In this document: positions 1-15,000 of the stretch, piece by piece | Layout of the letters: every line of letters begins with the position of its first letter | Position numbering within the stretch: the first letter of the stretch is position 1 | From: Eudromia elegans | Taxonomy: Eukaryota > Chordata > Aves > Tinamiformes > Tinamidae | Direction: 5' to 3' | Assembly (NCBI GenBank): GCA_003342815.1 | Contig: PTEX01000012.1 | Location: 6,884,841 to 6,948,840 of the forward strand | DNA: 64,000 nt | Notes under the pieces: generated by a model | Told to the model about the DNA's origin: nothing | Database searches by the model: none | What the model saw: only the letters and a program-made list of their open reading frames with translations | Program-made: the position numbers and the translations under genes

Positions 1-3000
1 AGAAAAGGATGGAGCCCACAAGCTCCTATGCTGAGCGACTTCCATGCACTAGGAGAATCACCTTGATTTTCCTGGTATATGAGGCACATATTACGCAAAT
101 GTTGTAAAAGTCTGTTAGGGTGAAGACAAGAATATGTGTCTGGTAATGCCTGTTATGTCTTCTAACCACTTCAGCATGTATGGATGATCCATATGTTGTT
201 TTCAAAGCTTTGACTAGCAACAAAATTTCTTCATAATTTCTTGGGAAACAGAAGTAAGAAGTGGTTGAATTATGAAAATGGAGTTCTGTGTCCATGCTCT
301 TTTCTACAATTTGGTGGAGTTTTTCGTTTGAATAATTTTCAGTTTTGTGTGTTAGTGTGAAAATAATCAGCCAAATAATCATAGTTTACAAAGGAATACA
401 GCACTGATTTTTATTCCTACCTGTCCAGATTTCCCATACAGCCTGTGCAAAAGGAAGGGGGGAATTGCTGAGCATCTATAAATGAAACTTCCCTTACAGA
501 GAGAATATGAAGAATTTACTGGATCTTAATTCCTCTTATCATTCATGTAATAAGGATATGTGTATTTTCTATCACATGCAAATAGCAGCAGTCTATTCTA
601 GTTCTCATATTCTTTTCCTATGATGTTATATTTTTTTAATAAAAAGCATTTATTTTTATTGTAATAATAGGTAGAAAATATATGAAATCAACTCATTGGC
701 ACAATATCTTTTTCATTATTAAATAAAACAAATGCTGAATGTCAGAGTACGAGGCCTTCAAGGCAACAACTTTTAAAGTCATCGCTCTGCATTAGCTGAG
801 GAAGTTACAGTTGTCCTCAAACAAAATTAAAATTCCTGCATGCTCCAGCCTAGATTCTGTCTAGATTCTGCCTGTCTGCTCTGTTTCCCTTCTTTCAGAC
901 TTCACACTTGTGCCTCTTTATTCACAGCCATGTGTGGTGTTATTATGTACTTTTAAAGTCCTACCTGGACTTTAAAACTCCTACAGGGGACGAACACGAT
1001 GAATGCAAAGCACTGAACTGCAGGCTGCTCTTCATGCCCTGGAAGCTGTTCGGGTTTGGGCAGGGGTTCCCTGGAGCCCGCGGTTGCCCCGTGGTTCCCT
1101 CCACTTCACAGCCTTGCACGCAGCTTACCCAAAGGAGTAATGTTTGACAGACAGAGGTTTATTGTCCAACCGTGGTGGGGGGTTCTTTTCCCCTTAAGAA
1201 AACTTTGGCTGTGCTAGACCACAGTAATTGCAAACTCTACAAATCTTTCCTTCCTAGCAGGATGACCACGCGACCTTGCCAGGTTTCTGGCAATTTTCCA
1301 GTCTTCTAAGCTAATAGATCTCGGAAATCCATTTAGCTCCCTGCAGAATATAAATTTCAGCGTTTCATATGGATTTAGTTCACAACTGAAGGTTTCCTAT
1401 TCAAAATCCACAACTGGTCTATCCTAAACGGTGACAGAAGAATATGGAACAGAGAACATAGAAAATCTGCAGAAATTTCCACTGAAGAGGGATGTTCCAA
1501 GATTATCTTACAGGGGAAGGAAGGAATTATTTTTTTAGAGCGGTGTGTATAATAGACAGTGATGTGCTTAAAGCTAGCAGTGAGATGGACATTGACACGG
1601 GGCTGGTGCTCACTCCATCGTATCCCAGGCCAGCCCTTCTGCCATGGAGTTGTCTCTGCTGCCTGTTTGCCAGGCTCCTTCCACCTCTGACACTGCCTCC
1701 TCCTCATCCTCATCCCCTCTGAACCCACTGCCTGCTGGGACAGAACTGGTGGCCTGAGTAAACTACATCTGCCTGGGGTGATCTGCGGTTCTGCAGCCAC
1801 TCACATGCCCCTACAGGAGGCTGGTTTATGCAGAAACAGAGGCAACACGAGCCTGGGAGGCCTGGTCTCCAGTCTAATTAGCAGGTGACCTTCACCCGCT
1901 AGGAATACCCACAAGATGGTCTCCCAAGGGCTCTGCCAGAACCGTGTTTCCGCATTTCTTTCCCAGTGTATCATCTTTCAAAGGCTTCATTTTCCCTCTT
2001 GCAGTTGAAACAGCAATCGGCAGCACGTTCGTTTTCAGATCTTCTCCATCCCTCTGCCAGCCACTTCTGAAGACTCTCACAAATTGTAAAATGAGGAGTG
2101 GAATTCATAGTGACAGGAGGAATATCTTCAAAGGTGTTTCTTTGCACCTTCTGGCCCTAAGTATATTCATTTAAATATGTTTCCAAGAGTATTTTTTTAA
2201 TGAGAGATTAAAGACATATAATAAGCTGTGGTCTGCAAAAAACACAAAGTGGAAATAGACATTCTCCTCCTCTGTGTTAGCTTGGTCACCTTGCAGTCAC
2301 CTTGGTCACCATGTTCATCTTTTAAACAGTAAATAGTCAATAGTTTCATAGACTAAATGAGTTAAAAGTACACATTGCAAACATAAGAAAATCATCAATA
2401 GAGAATATTTTTATTATTTGAGTTAGAATGCCAATTTAAATAATTAATGACATTCATTAAATATGAATATTAGAATTGACATTCAGACCCAAAGCTTACT
2501 GTCACAATGCAGTTCAAGACTCTGGCAATGAATGAGGTATTAGATAGTGAGAAGCATTGTAAAATAAATAAATAAACCCCAGAAAATTAAAAAAAATAAA
2601 TACAGCAAAAGCTCCTGTTTTATCCTGTATGTAAGAAAAAAGGAACACCTGGAACATCTCAAATCTCATAGCAAACCATGATTGAAATCTAATTTAAAAT
2701 ACGATAATTAATTGAGATCCTATTTCTACTCATTAAAAATGATGCTTTTGTCTTGATAAAGCATGCAAAACTATAATCCAGTGTGGACTGAGCTGCATGC
2801 AGGGGTGAATATAGTTTTGATGCATGAAATCTTAAGAAAGATCTTTTAAAAAACCCTCCAAATTTAAATTGAACTTAAAAAGAAGTGTCAAATGGACATG
2901 GTCAGGTGTACAGGCAGAGCCTTGCAGGACCAGGGCCGTCCTCGGCCTCCTAGGTCCTGGTGGAGGGTGGGCAGAGGACTTTGGGTCTTGTTCGGCCTCT

Positions 3001-4497
3001 CCACGCATCAACCTGAGGGTGCAGCTGTGCAAAATCACCTTGTGGTGGAAGTCGGACCTTTGAAGTATTAATTAAGGCTGGAAATGACGGCTGTTTGAGG
3101 TGATAATGGAAGAGGCACCTCTGAATAATGCACTGGAAAGGCTGTGAGAGCGGCCGGGACTGACGTATTGTAGCACTAAATGCAAAAATCTTTGGACTGC
3201 CCAAAAATGAATCAGAGAAGATAATGCATTCATATGTATGAGCAGATAAATTTACAACAGTCAGAGCTGTCCAAGTGATATCTCAAATTATGCCTATCTG
3301 TTTGTCAGTCTAGGTAAAAGCAAGAGCTCAAGCCTAGAGGGAAGGAGCTTTGCAAAACTTACGGCTACAAACTAACCTCCCTCCTGCCTCCAAAGAAGGG
3401 CCTCACCGCCCTTTCCTCCTTGGAGCGGTCCGTGGCTGGTGGTATCCCGTGTCCCAGGCTCTGAGGGCACTGACCACCCTCCCTGTTCTTCCCTCAGGAT
3501 TCCCAGCACCAGCCCTGGACCCAGCCTGGGGCCCTCAGCCCCTGCCCATGGACAGAGCAGCGGTGCCAGCTCCAGGCCCATGGTGGCCCTGGGCCCCTGG
3601 CAGCCCCTGCAGCACCCTGACACCTTCAGCTGTTTCTAAGTGACACCCTGAGCTATATCGTGAGCTGGGGACACCTCCTTATGTGCTAAGGTCCAACCCG
3701 TGTCCCCTTGCAGTTCTCTGCTAACACGGATGTGGGCTGAAGTCCAGTTGCACTGCTGGTAATGTAGCTAATAGATTGGTTAATTATTTGAAATTTTAAC
3801 ATCATCTGTGGTTGTTGCTGCTATTTACTATGCTTGACTGTGACCAAAAAAAAAAAAAAAAAAGGCGAAGAATCCTTGCTTTAAGAAATCCTGTCTAATC
3901 TAAAGCTTAACCTCTGAGTGCTGCGGCTCTCAGGGTAGGATTTGCTACACGGTCAGAGATGGGAGCATGGGAGCTTGTTCACCATTAGATCAATACAGAA
4001 TTTAATCATTGGTCATGAAGAAATTGACCTAAACTGGCCCTAAATTTTCCTAGAAATGGTGCCCCTTTGTGGGTGGCTGTGGCTCTGCGTTACAGGAAGG
4101 CAGAGCAGAGCCCTGTGTTTGCACCAGTCGTTCTCGGTGGGTTTTTGGCAGTGCCTGAGAGCTCTACTTGCCCTCCCAGAGTCTCTTCTCAAAATATGAC
4201 CTGCAGAGTAGCTGAGGCAGTTCTGTGGCTTGTTACACCCAAACAACAGGTTTTCCCTCTGGTTGTCAAGGGGCAAAGGCTTAAGGAAGACGCTCTCTGT
4301 TTCTCTCAATTATTTCATGCTTGCCAAAAAACTAAATCTATCTTTATTAAAGGAAAAAAAACGTAGTTTAAGTAAAGCTGCTCTCTTTTAAGCTGCTTTT
4401 GCAAAGGAATTGCTTTCTACACCTCCAGTACCTGATTTGTGAGCCTAGAAAACACACTTCATTAGTCCTTTTCACAAGCTAAATGTCTGCTGCTCCA
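1..4497. other. Intergenic DNA, no gene recognised
   Basis: Mostly AT-rich unique sequence. A GC-rich patch at about 3345-3650 keeps frames open on both strands without any domain I recognise. Small imperfect repeats occur at 2281-2310 (CTTGGTCACC repeated around a variant) and at about 847-868 (CTAGATTCTG twice). A 118-codon minus-strand ORF at 26-382 has no family resemblance and is taken as chance. Confidence 0.6.
3846..3863 (+). repeat. Poly(A) run of 18
   Basis: Homopolymer in intergenic DNA, with no polyadenylation signal upstream. Similar runs occur at 18531-18547 (T), 26591-26607 (T), 42189-42205 (A) and 9863-9876 (T). Confidence 0.95.
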
Positions 4498-4503
4498 AAT
4501 GTA

Positions 4504-4536
4504 ATGCAAATCACTTTTTAATGGTCACATTGACCA
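4504..4536. promoter_or_regulatory. Octamer plus palindromic ERE-type element
   Basis: An exact octamer ATGCAAAT (4504-4511) is followed 10 bases later by TGGTCACATTGACCA (4522-4536). The latter contains the exact 13-base core GGTCANNNTGACC of an estrogen response element, though the outer bases are T and A, not A and T. A homeodomain-type TTAATTAA and CCAATTAG lie close by at 4573-4588. Motif-level evidence only. Confidence 0.35.
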
Positions 4537-7500
4537 GATAGGAAATGTTTTTGTTGGAGCTATGACTTGTAGTTAATTAAGCCAATTAGCATTTGATATA
4601 GGCAGTTCTGGAAAGATGGAGCCCAAGAATAGCTCTCAAGAGATGGTGAAAGATGGTTATGTGGACAGAATTGTTATAGAAGGGAAGGAGGAAAACGGAC
4701 GAAGTTTGAGATTAATTCCTAAATGTATTCGCTATTCTTTTTAATTTATAGCAGTCTCAAATGAACTGCTGTGAAAAAAAAATGTGTGTGTGGTAGGGGG
4801 GGTGAGAATATATGTAGTTTGTTTCTGTGTAAGGGGATAAGTCTGAACATTTTTCTCAGCAGAGAAGATTTTGAAATACAATATTTATGGAGATCCTGGT
4901 TTGTGAAATTACTTGATTTATTAATTACACTTTTGATTTCCTTTCATGGGCAGACTTCTGAGTACTGGACTAGCAGAAGCAGCAATCGCTCCTTATAGGC
5001 TGGGTCTCACATATTTACTGTTTTGTATGGAGTGAGGACTGTCCTCTCAGGACAGGGAAAAGCAGAGAGTTTCTGGAGGCTATAACATGAAAATCGACCT
5101 CATTCTCTCTCATACTGTTTCTCAGAGAGACAGATAGCACTGAGGCATTTTATAATTTAGCCATGTGCTGCCCTAGAAATGCTCAAAGTATGTGAAGTCT
5201 CAGGAAAAAGTCATTTTGGCACTCCAGAAGTTCTAGAATTTGCTGCTTTTGTGATTTGAAGCATGCAGTGACCCAGGTGGGTCTGTTACCTTCATTTCAG
5301 CCTGGCTGATATGTGACTTCCACTAGTCAGGAATTTATCAATGCTCTTGAGAAATTTGTCGTTGCTCAATATAAAACAGCAAATATTTTACTGTCTTAAC
5401 ACACTTGAATGTTGTCATTTTTTGTCATTTGCTTGTTCTGTCTTATTCTGGAGTAAAATGCGATTCTCTCTCTCATACACATACAAACTCACTCAGGGAA
5501 AATAGCTTTTGAGTAGGATGCTAAACTATATAATCACTAAATTAGTGAGAGGAAAAGTGTCAAATCAGACACAAGAATATTGACAACAGAAATGGGATTT
5601 TATGTCTCTATTCTTTCTTTTCTGCTCACACTGGAAATTTGCTAACTTCTATTGCAAAACTCCTGCTAGAAAATTGCTGTGCAGCCAGTACTCCCCTCCC
5701 TCCTCAACCTTGTTTGTTTTCAGTCTTCCTGTTTTGTGTATCTATTCCCTGAACACTCCCTCCCAACTTGCATATATATGTTACGATATAGCTTAATAAT
5801 CCTAAAATTGCCATTGGCCCCATGAGACAGGAGTCTCTTCATAGACTGTCTGATTGCCATGAGATTCTGAACAAATACTAAGGCCTGTTTGTGCAGACAG
5901 ACACCATTTGTAGGAGGAAACTTTGGAATTATTCTGGTTCCTCAGTCCCTAATCTCACAAAGAAATAGAAATCACTGTGGCTCATTTGAGTAGGGAAAGA
6001 TGCATTGCAAGGAGACTGTGTGACTCATCACACTGTATAACTCCGCAGTCACTTCCCCATTCCTTTATATAAAGATGCTGGAATTGGCTGGAATAACCAT
6101 GATCTGTTGCTCCACAGTCCTTTAGCAATGGCTAAAGCAATTATTGTTCCTTACCTTTGTTTTGGACTTAGGAAGGGGATGTTTCTCTCTCTGACACCAC
6201 AGACAGGTTTTTGCATAGAACTATGTCCTCCGCCCAGACAGCATCAGGAAGGTGCAATGCAGTCTTGAGTCTTCTTGAAAAGACTCATGAGTCTTAAACT
6301 TCTGAAATTCCTATAACTGTTTATTTTACTACAGTCATGTGCCATAATAATAGTCATAAAATAACAAGAGCATCATAAAAATTGACAGGAGAATGTTTAA
6401 ACCTGAATGTTTTACAGCTTTTATTAGAAAAGCTTTGAGATCTTCACTCTGTTTCCAAGCAATGTTTCATAACAGCACACTGAAATTACTTAAGATTTTA
6501 TTAAGTCATCAGGATATTTTGTGGCCAATAGTAGAAGGGTGATGTCCCACTGATTTAAAGTTAGGGTGGAATCCTAAGAAACAACAGTTGTGACATGACA
6601 ACTGTAAATGCATGCCATGAAACCTGAACTAGACAGACTTACCCCCTTTAATATTCTGTAGAGAAAGAAAGGCATTTGCAGGGGGAATTCTTCTAACCAA
6701 ACTTTCATGTCTATTTTAGAGCTCTAGAAATGTCTGTTTCTCTCCATCAGTTCTCAAAGGAGATGACTAGCTTCAATACAGGCATTTCTTCTTTAGATTT
6801 CTGTGTTCGGAAAGATGAATCTGCCCCTAACCAATTCAAAATGAAATCATGTGTTAAAGGAAAGCTAACACAAACTAAAATTCATTTTCTTTCCTTACAG
6901 AATAATCCTTCACCTACCATACAGCTCAACAAAGAACTGAATACCCTTGGCTTCTCTTGACTTGAATGAAAATTGAGGTCACTCACTACCTTGTGGAATC
7001 AGAACCAAAATTTTGTAATTCACAGTTGGTTTCTCAAGCTTTGCCTATACACACAGTTAAATTGGTTTTAACTTTAACACAAGTTAAATTCAGTAGCTGA
7101 CAAGGTTCCATCCATCAGGGTGATTTATTGATGTTGTAATGTACTTTACATTACCAAGTCATCTACCAGATAAAGTCTTCTTGTTTTCAGAAAGTCTACA
7201 AAAGAGTGAGCTCAAAATCTGTTCTTCTCTAAGAGCATACAGCTGAGTTCAAAAATACTTCTTATAATACAATGCGGGTTGCAAACCAGGATGATAAGAA
7301 GTATTGGCCTTACATTTGCTTTATTGCCTATTGACAGTGCTACTGCACAAAACAAAGCTGTATTTAAATGCTAAAGAACTACGAGAAAGGAGATCAAGCT
7401 AAAAAAAAAATCCCTTTATGTTAATATCAGCTTCGATTAGAATTGGAGTTTAATGATAAAAAAAGGAAACTTGTCAGGAAGAAAATATTTCAATCTGTTG

Positions 7501-9012
7501 AGTGGGAAATTAAAACCAGGACAAAATAAACATCACCTGCACAACAGCTTACAACACTACTACACCAATGCTGTTGACCACCCATACCTGAAATTTTGCC
7601 ACAGGCTGTACCAGCTACTGCCATAGCACAGCAGCTGCCCGTCCACGTGGGTGGGATTCGTGTCTGGTGGGAGTGGATGGGGACATCCCTATGAGCCCGA
7701 CGTGGTTGGGTTTCCTCCTTGCTCTGCGTTGCTGTGGGGTGCTGGGTGAGGCTCATGTAGGTGACGCAGATCCTCAGCCCAGGTGAAGAAAGACAAGTGT
7801 GACCACGATGGGTGAGGACGGGCATCAACCCCTGGGAACAGGGTGCTGTGACAACCCAGCACCTGCTGTGCAGGAGAGTTTGGAACAAACTGGATGGCTC
7901 CTCTGCACAGCAGACCTTACCTAAACAAATGCATGCCATTAAGTTGCTGTCTCTCTTTCCATATTGACTGCTTTAGAGAATAAAGGTTGAATTAAACAAA
8001 TGTTTTATTCCACTGTAGCTTACACCATTATGGTATCTTCATTTCCAGATGTCTGTGTTTTCTAAAGCTTCCTATTTGCCATTAATCTTTCTTTTACAGG
8101 CTTTCCAGAAGAGGAGGTTTGAGGCAATCTGAAATGTGGACACAGTAAGATAACTGGAGCCATTTGACTGTTCATAGCATGTAGCTAGATCTAGCAAAGA
8201 ATCTGCATTTTGTATGTAGCAGCACTTAAGAGCCAGACGAGGCAGTCCCACTCCTGCCTGCATATCTTATTTAGACAGAGACTCAGATGGACCAGTTTCC
8301 TGCTGACTTAGAAGTCTCTGAATGTGACAATTTCTGTGATTAAGATTCAGGAGTATGATGGAAGCACTATTTTTATAGCATCTTACAGCACAGTGGCAAG
8401 GGCCCTCATCCCAGAAGAGGAAGGCTTGAGATACCCATTAAAGATGAGTGTTCAGGAAAGACTTCTTCCAAAAAGCTGGATAGACTATTGGATGTGCGCA
8501 GTGCAGGGCCACAGAAATACAAGGCACAGTTCAAAAATTCAAACAAAACAACAGGAAGACTGCTTTTTATCTCATGGACATACATTTTGAAGTAAAACCT
8601 CAAATAGGCCATGGAAACCTCTCCACATCGCAGACAATATTTCACCCTATACAGGTGAGTGGTAAGTGTTTCAGCATCATGAGCCATCATATTTTATAAT
8701 TCCGTACATTTCGGTGTCTATGAGTCTTGAAATGAAAGTGTCTCTTTCACTTCAGAGTCAGGAAAGATGTAGGTCTGACCTGCAATCACTGGCGTTTCAC
8801 ATTAGCGGTTGAACTGCTGAAAGTCAATAACGAAATTAAAGCTTCTTTTGGACTCCTGGATGACCTACACATAAAGAATTCAATATATGGGTAGGAACAT
8901 GAGACACACACCTTGCTCGTGACCAGTTTAACTTCCATCTGTCTGAAAACTGCTTTTGTGGAATTTGATTGCAGCATGAATATGCAATTCCATGCTTTCT
9001 ATTACAGCCCAG

Positions 9013-9033
9013 AAAAAAAAAAAAAAAAAAAAA
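9013..9033 (+). repeat. Poly(A) run of 21
   Basis: Homopolymer after ATTACAGCCCAG. There is no AATAAA upstream within 30 bases and no gene-like sequence, so a processed retrocopy is not supported. Confidence 0.95.
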
Positions 9034-12000
9034 GAGCTTGGAAGGAGATCAATTGGAGGAAAAGATTTATCAAAATTATTTCTGCTTTTACATACGGAGC
9101 AGAGGGACATAAATACAAAGTGAACAGAAGGTAAGAAAGTGTATTGTGTTTAAGCCATGCAGCAGATGCCGTCTGGACTCAACAGAGAGTCGAGAAGACT
9201 CAACAGAGGGTGCCACGTTCAGAGCTTGTGTGTACCCATATAGATATTTGGAGAGGATACTGTCTAGCTGGTGAAACTTTCTAATAGCTTAGTTGGCAGC
9301 TAGATGCCCAGAAAAACACTGTGTTCAGGTCATGGGTGGCTATTATTTTAGACTTTATTAGAGGTGTTCATTACAGAAAGTGCACCATGAAGCATTATAC
9401 CATCCCTCCTAGCTCTTCTTAGGTCACTGTTTCAAGCTAGCTTCCTATCACAGAGTTCATCTAAATGAAGTTTTGTCATTTTAAATGAAAGTACAAATAT
9501 AAATGGACTTCAGGGACCTGGCACAAAAGGATAGGAGTTAATTTAAACTGTTGAATTAAGTTTAGAGTTTTGAGTTAATTTAAGATAAACTAAAACAAGA
9601 TAGTAAGAAGCTGAAATAATAGACTTCATGTGGACTGCAAGCCCAAACTGGTTTCAATAATGAATCTAAAATGTGACTAAATAAATCAGCATGAATTTTT
9701 CATGTGAGGAGCCCCACAACATCGCCTGACACATCTAAGCTAATGGGGTGAAGAATATGGCGTGTAAAAGAGGAATTTTAACCCAGAAGATGAGCTTTCA
9801 TAGGTACTGATAAAACCAGACTGTTTAGGTACAGGCAAGCCAGATGCAGTCTATGGTGTGTCTTTTTTTTTTTTTTCCTTTTACAGCATAGTGAAGGCTG
9901 CTAAAGGGATTCAAACTTTTATTTCTGTTTTCTGGCAAGGTAGGAGGGTTTGGCCGTGGGCTGGGAGGCACTCTGCTTCCATTTCTCTTTCTGCAGGGTC
10001 ATATGATATACATTACAATTTTTTTAAGACCAGACTTTGGACAGTGAAATCATCTCTGGAGAAGATCACAAGGGAAAGTTTTTCTTTTTGTATACATGTA
10101 TATATCCCAAACAAAAGGAGTGTAAATGTCTTGCTAACACTCTACCACTTGTATGCAGATGTTAAAAATCATGTTTATATTCATGAATATTCATTGCCTA
10201 AACAGTAGCAGGAATGAGAAAGCCTGAACAGGAAGCTTAGCAGAGGCCATCTCACTACTTGGTATTTTTTACTTTAAAATTGATTTTATTTAATAAGTGA
10301 CTTAATTTTCCCTTTAAGAAAATTTGTTAGCTTTAACTGTGAGTGCTGGTACTGCAGCTGTAAGTTCTCATAACCTTTTCCTTTTTTGATTTAAACACAG
10401 ACTATTTATCAAAAGTAACTGCAATGTCTTAGAGCAATTCCTTTCAACTGACTTGAACAATGCTTCATGGAAAGCCTTAAGGAACTTTGACTAGTATTCT
10501 GGAAGAGAGATTAATAGCAATCATACATAATTTTGCTGAGTACTCTGGTTAAAATATCTATTCTCTAGCTGTGATACCGTATGTCTGCAGGAGGTTTGAC
10601 TGCAATGAGTTTCCCTGAGTAGTTTTCCGCTCTTGCTCAGAGGATATTTGGAAGGGAGCAATTTCTCCCCAGTTACGTTACTGTACCAGTATGACATGCC
10701 TTCTTCTCCTCCACCTTTCAAAACACAGCATGGCCTGCACATATCCCACCTATGAACTGAAAGATGTGCTACAAAATCACTCCTTCTTCCAAGAAAATAT
10801 TCTTTTCTCTCTCCTAAAAAGAACTGGGAAAAAAAAAGAAGAAAAAGTGTTTTTTGCCCTGCTGTCAGCTCTGGGTTACTCTGAGATAGAGCAGGTTCAG
10901 AGACAGGGCAGGACGTCTGGGCGAGTTGTTCTCATGAGCTCTTGGAGTTGTCCAGCAGCTGCAGCTTGGTCCCAGGTGCAGCTTTTTAGTTTTCCACGAA
11001 TGCAGCACAGTTGGGCTCACTTTTTTTTACAAGGAAGTTGGGATCTCCTTGGGTGATCCTTGAGGACTACTGTCTGTTGGATTAATGGGGGCTAGGGTTA
11101 AGCAATGGAGGAAGGACTAACCTGCAACCAACATCTAGCACCATTCATGGGTCTCAGACTCTTAGCTAGACTGGGCACGTCAGAATTTAGAAATATCCCC
11201 TTATTTCCTTGGCTTTCGTGCTGTGTTGTTCTGTCGGTTAGAAAGGGGAAAGGATGTGGTAGAAGTAGAGATCTGGCAATGTTGGAACTGGCAGCTTAAA
11301 GGCAACAGAACTTCCCCACAACATTTTTATTTTATGAATATTTTTTGATTTGAGCCAAGTTATACCGTTTTTTTCCTGATTCCTGGGCTCTACCAATGCA
11401 AGAAGACATAGTCCATGTTTCTCATGTCATAAAATGTGCCTGGAAGAGATGCATCACGTAAAAAGATGTTTTGAATCTTGACTCTCTCAAGGGACCCTCG
11501 GCAAATGTCAAGCCCCAGCTACTGAATCTGGCTCAACAGTGCATGGTGCCATACCTGCTGGGAAAGGATATAAATAACGCTGCTGATGGGAGTAGTCTAG
11601 GAAGAGGCTTTAGATGTGGAACGAGTGTGGACGTGGCAGTACTGTTTATATCGACTAGAATAATCCCATCTTCTGATACAGCTGTCATTTTAGGCAAAAA
11701 CCAAAGACTGAAATTGCAACAGAACATATGTGAATCCAGGTCATGCATCTGCTTAACTTTACTTTGTATTAGACTTTGTTTTGGCTCTTGGCATCCTAAA
11801 TTTGTACTGATGCAGTTTGCTTTTTATGCCAATTTTGTGAAGCAAGAGTGAGGCTTCTATGGAGGATTTGTGAGTTCCTATTAAGTGCTGTAACATTTTT
11901 CACAGTGCAAAAGCTTTCTAACATACTACTATGACATTTTGCACAGTAAACCGTGACATTTACAATTTACAAATTAACAGTAAACGTAATATTTTTGTTC

Positions 12001-15000
12001 ATAAAACTAAGTGGCAGAGACTATAGTTCAATTAACATGCATGATGTCGCATCCTTGTAAACAGTTAATGCAGCCAGACATCTGGACTTACAATAAATAG
12101 TATTTCAGCTGAAATTATATAGGGCCATTATAAATCTGTGAAAAAGGCACACACCCTTTGGTGCAGGCTGTGTTCTGTAGACTCAAGTCCCAGCATAGGA
12201 CAAGCTATGCTTCAGAATTTTTCTTTCTTTCGTTTTTTTGTCCGTATTTCCACAATGAAGCGCACAGCAGTTGCAATGCTTGGCGTTGCTGAGTGACTCC
12301 AGGACTCTTATGACTATAGCACTACTCTGGCAGTAGAGGTCACCACGCACCAAGCTCCACCAGCCTCCAACACAGTCCAGCCGGCCTGGGTAGCAGTTCA
12401 GATAACATTGGCTCAAGCCAATATAAAACCCTCTGTGTTCTAGGTAGCAAATGGCTGCCTGTGGTGGGGGGAAACATTGTAATTGCTAGAGGAATAAGTG
12501 ACTTCAGGAGAAGGAATAAAAACGTTAAAATCATTGTAATTAATAATCATTTCAATATGTTTGCCTTTAATTCGAAACATTTCTTTATGAAAACATACCC
12601 CTGCTTAACTAATCATCCCATATGACTCCCTGTATTTGTCCAGTGGTTCTGAAAGAAATTATGAAATGACTGATCCGTGCCCTTAAAAACTTATATTTCC
12701 TTAATAATAAAGTGAAATCCAAGTATGTTCATTGGAGCTCTATAGTAAAGCTCAGGCTCCATGCTGAACACAATTGCAAATAATATACGAACTAGCAGGA
12801 TGCTGAGCAGGGCCGGCCAGCTGGTGAAGAGGAGGGTAAGCTGCATTCACCATTACATCAGCTAGCAAAGCTGAAATCTTGCAGCTTCTCCTGCTGTGTC
12901 TTGCCTTCTGAACTGTGTGCAGTTCCCTGTTGGCACTGTGATGTGTTCAGCTGTGTTTGGATATTTCCACGGAGAGTCACTCAAAGAAATGTTTTTGAGA
13001 TAAGAGCAACAGTGACCATGGGACCAGAATATAGCCACAAATTATGGGGAAAATTCATGTCTTCATGGCTTCCTGTGTAAATTGTGCTTTGATGCTGCGT
13101 CATATCCAAAGCAGTGACAAAAGCTTGTGGGTTCATTTATGAAATGAACAGGATGAATTCTTGAGTCTCTCTGAACTCCACAGAAGCTGTTTTTGACCTC
13201 CTCAAATTTCAGGTGTATTCTTTGCATGGATGTAGATCTGTATTTAGCCTTTCTTACTTTACTCTTGGGGTTATAATTTCAATAGCAGAACATTACTCAT
13301 AGTTTCACCTAAATAGACTGAAATATATACTCAACAGTTTGAGCAAGTTTAGGCAAAGGATAATTTCCTCCTGCCTAAGATTAGATTAAGTGAGGTTGCC
13401 CATTTAAGAAAGTATGAGTATAAAACAAGGGTTAAGTCATCATAGATGTAGCTTTATTTTCCTCCATCTTACGTTAACATAAAAAAAATTGATTTTGAAA
13501 TAATGCTAGTTGCTACCTTACAATGTGCAATATACTCTTCCTATACACTTCTCATTATGTTTTACTTGATTTTTTTTAAATATTTGAAATCCAATAGTCA
13601 TTAAAATGTTGCTGTGCTATCCTGTCCAAAGATACATTCACTGAACCTGCTGAAGCATTTTATATATTGTCTCCTCTAAACATTTTGAGTAAGGAGATGT
13701 CTCTGTTGTGTTCTTTTTAAACAGATATGAGAAGAACCATCTTGCAATTTAAGTCAAAGTGTGGCCTCATTCTCTACGGAGGAGGGAAGTGCAAGTCCAG
13801 CAGAAAGCCTTTCCTTGGGCTGTCGTGCTTTGATGCTGCAGCAGATACACAGCGTTTAGGGCCAAAGAAGCACGAGGGACCGAGCGTGCTTCAGTAGGGA
13901 GTTTCGTGGCCATGGCCATTAAAAAGGATTTTTCCATAGAGTTTGTGTTTAGTAAAGACAGGAGCTACCTCATAGTTCTCTTGTGCCCAGGAGCAGGGGC
14001 ACAAGGGCTGGTACTGGACGGTACCGGCTTTCTTCCAGCCTCTCCAAAGCCCCTTCTCCAGTGTGTTTGGTTTGCTCTTGCAGTAACCCCTGGTTGCACA
14101 GTGCGAAAACATTCCTCGAGACAGAGGTAGAGCTGGGATCAGAGCAGAGTCTGCTAACAATCATCTTTCAGGCTCACAGAAAATAGCTCGGGGATCCCTC
14201 TCAGAAGAGAAAGGTGGGAACACGTCTGTTTTTTCCACTGAAAAGCTCCATTTGGACTCCCAGCCTTTGCACGTGGGATCTCCACGGAGGAGTTTTTCCC
14301 CTGTGCGGTGGGTTGTCCTGCGTGCTCATTTGCTTAGAGGTTTGGCAGGAAGAGACGGGGTTCCTAGATGGGGATTAACGAAAGATAGGAGAGGCTAGAG
14401 GAGACGCAAAAGGGAGGGGGTTAGGGAAAAGGCAAGCATCCGCTCTAGCCACAATGCTGGAGGGTTCTGGTATTATTATTTCTGCTCTGCCTCTTCGGGC
14501 TTTTATTAGGGTCAGGCAGAGCCAGAGGAAATCCCATACAGCACAGGTACAATCCAGCAGCGTTGCCAGTAAGCCAGAAGGCTTGCCTGAGGCCAAAACA
14601 AGCAGCTACAGACAGAGTCAGCTGCTTAAGAATTTGACCGAATGAATTAATAGTGCAGTGCCCTTCTCTTTCTTTTCTGGAACTGAGGCAAACCCAGGCC
14701 CTCCAGTGGGACAGCCTGTGTCTCTGCAACCAGGTCCTCGTGAAGTTGCTTTTTATGAGGACTTTTTCCTGAGTATTTCATCAGAGAAAGGGATGATGCG
14801 GTCCAGCTATTGTAAAAGTTTCTTTTTTTCTTGAACAATAATTTTGAATTGGAGGAGACACATCCAGTGGAAGGCCACAGAAATTAAATTAACCTTGCTG
14901 ATTAAATGAATCCTTGAAAATATTGCAAAATGAACTTACAAAGACTTCTCAAATCAATCTAAAGAATTTAATCGTGAAAAATCTCCGTTCTATTAAAAAT

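Noticed and set aside
26-382. 118-codon minus-strand ORF
   Set aside because: Longer than typical for AT-rich DNA but without family resemblance or supporting signals; it could be tested by protein search.
7490-7939. 149-codon minus-strand ORF
   Set aside because: Locally GC-rich patch, no domain recognised, no splice context.
9013-9033. Poly(A)/poly(T) runs as tails of processed pseudogenes
   Set aside because: No polyadenylation signal at the right distance and no gene-like body next to the runs checked.
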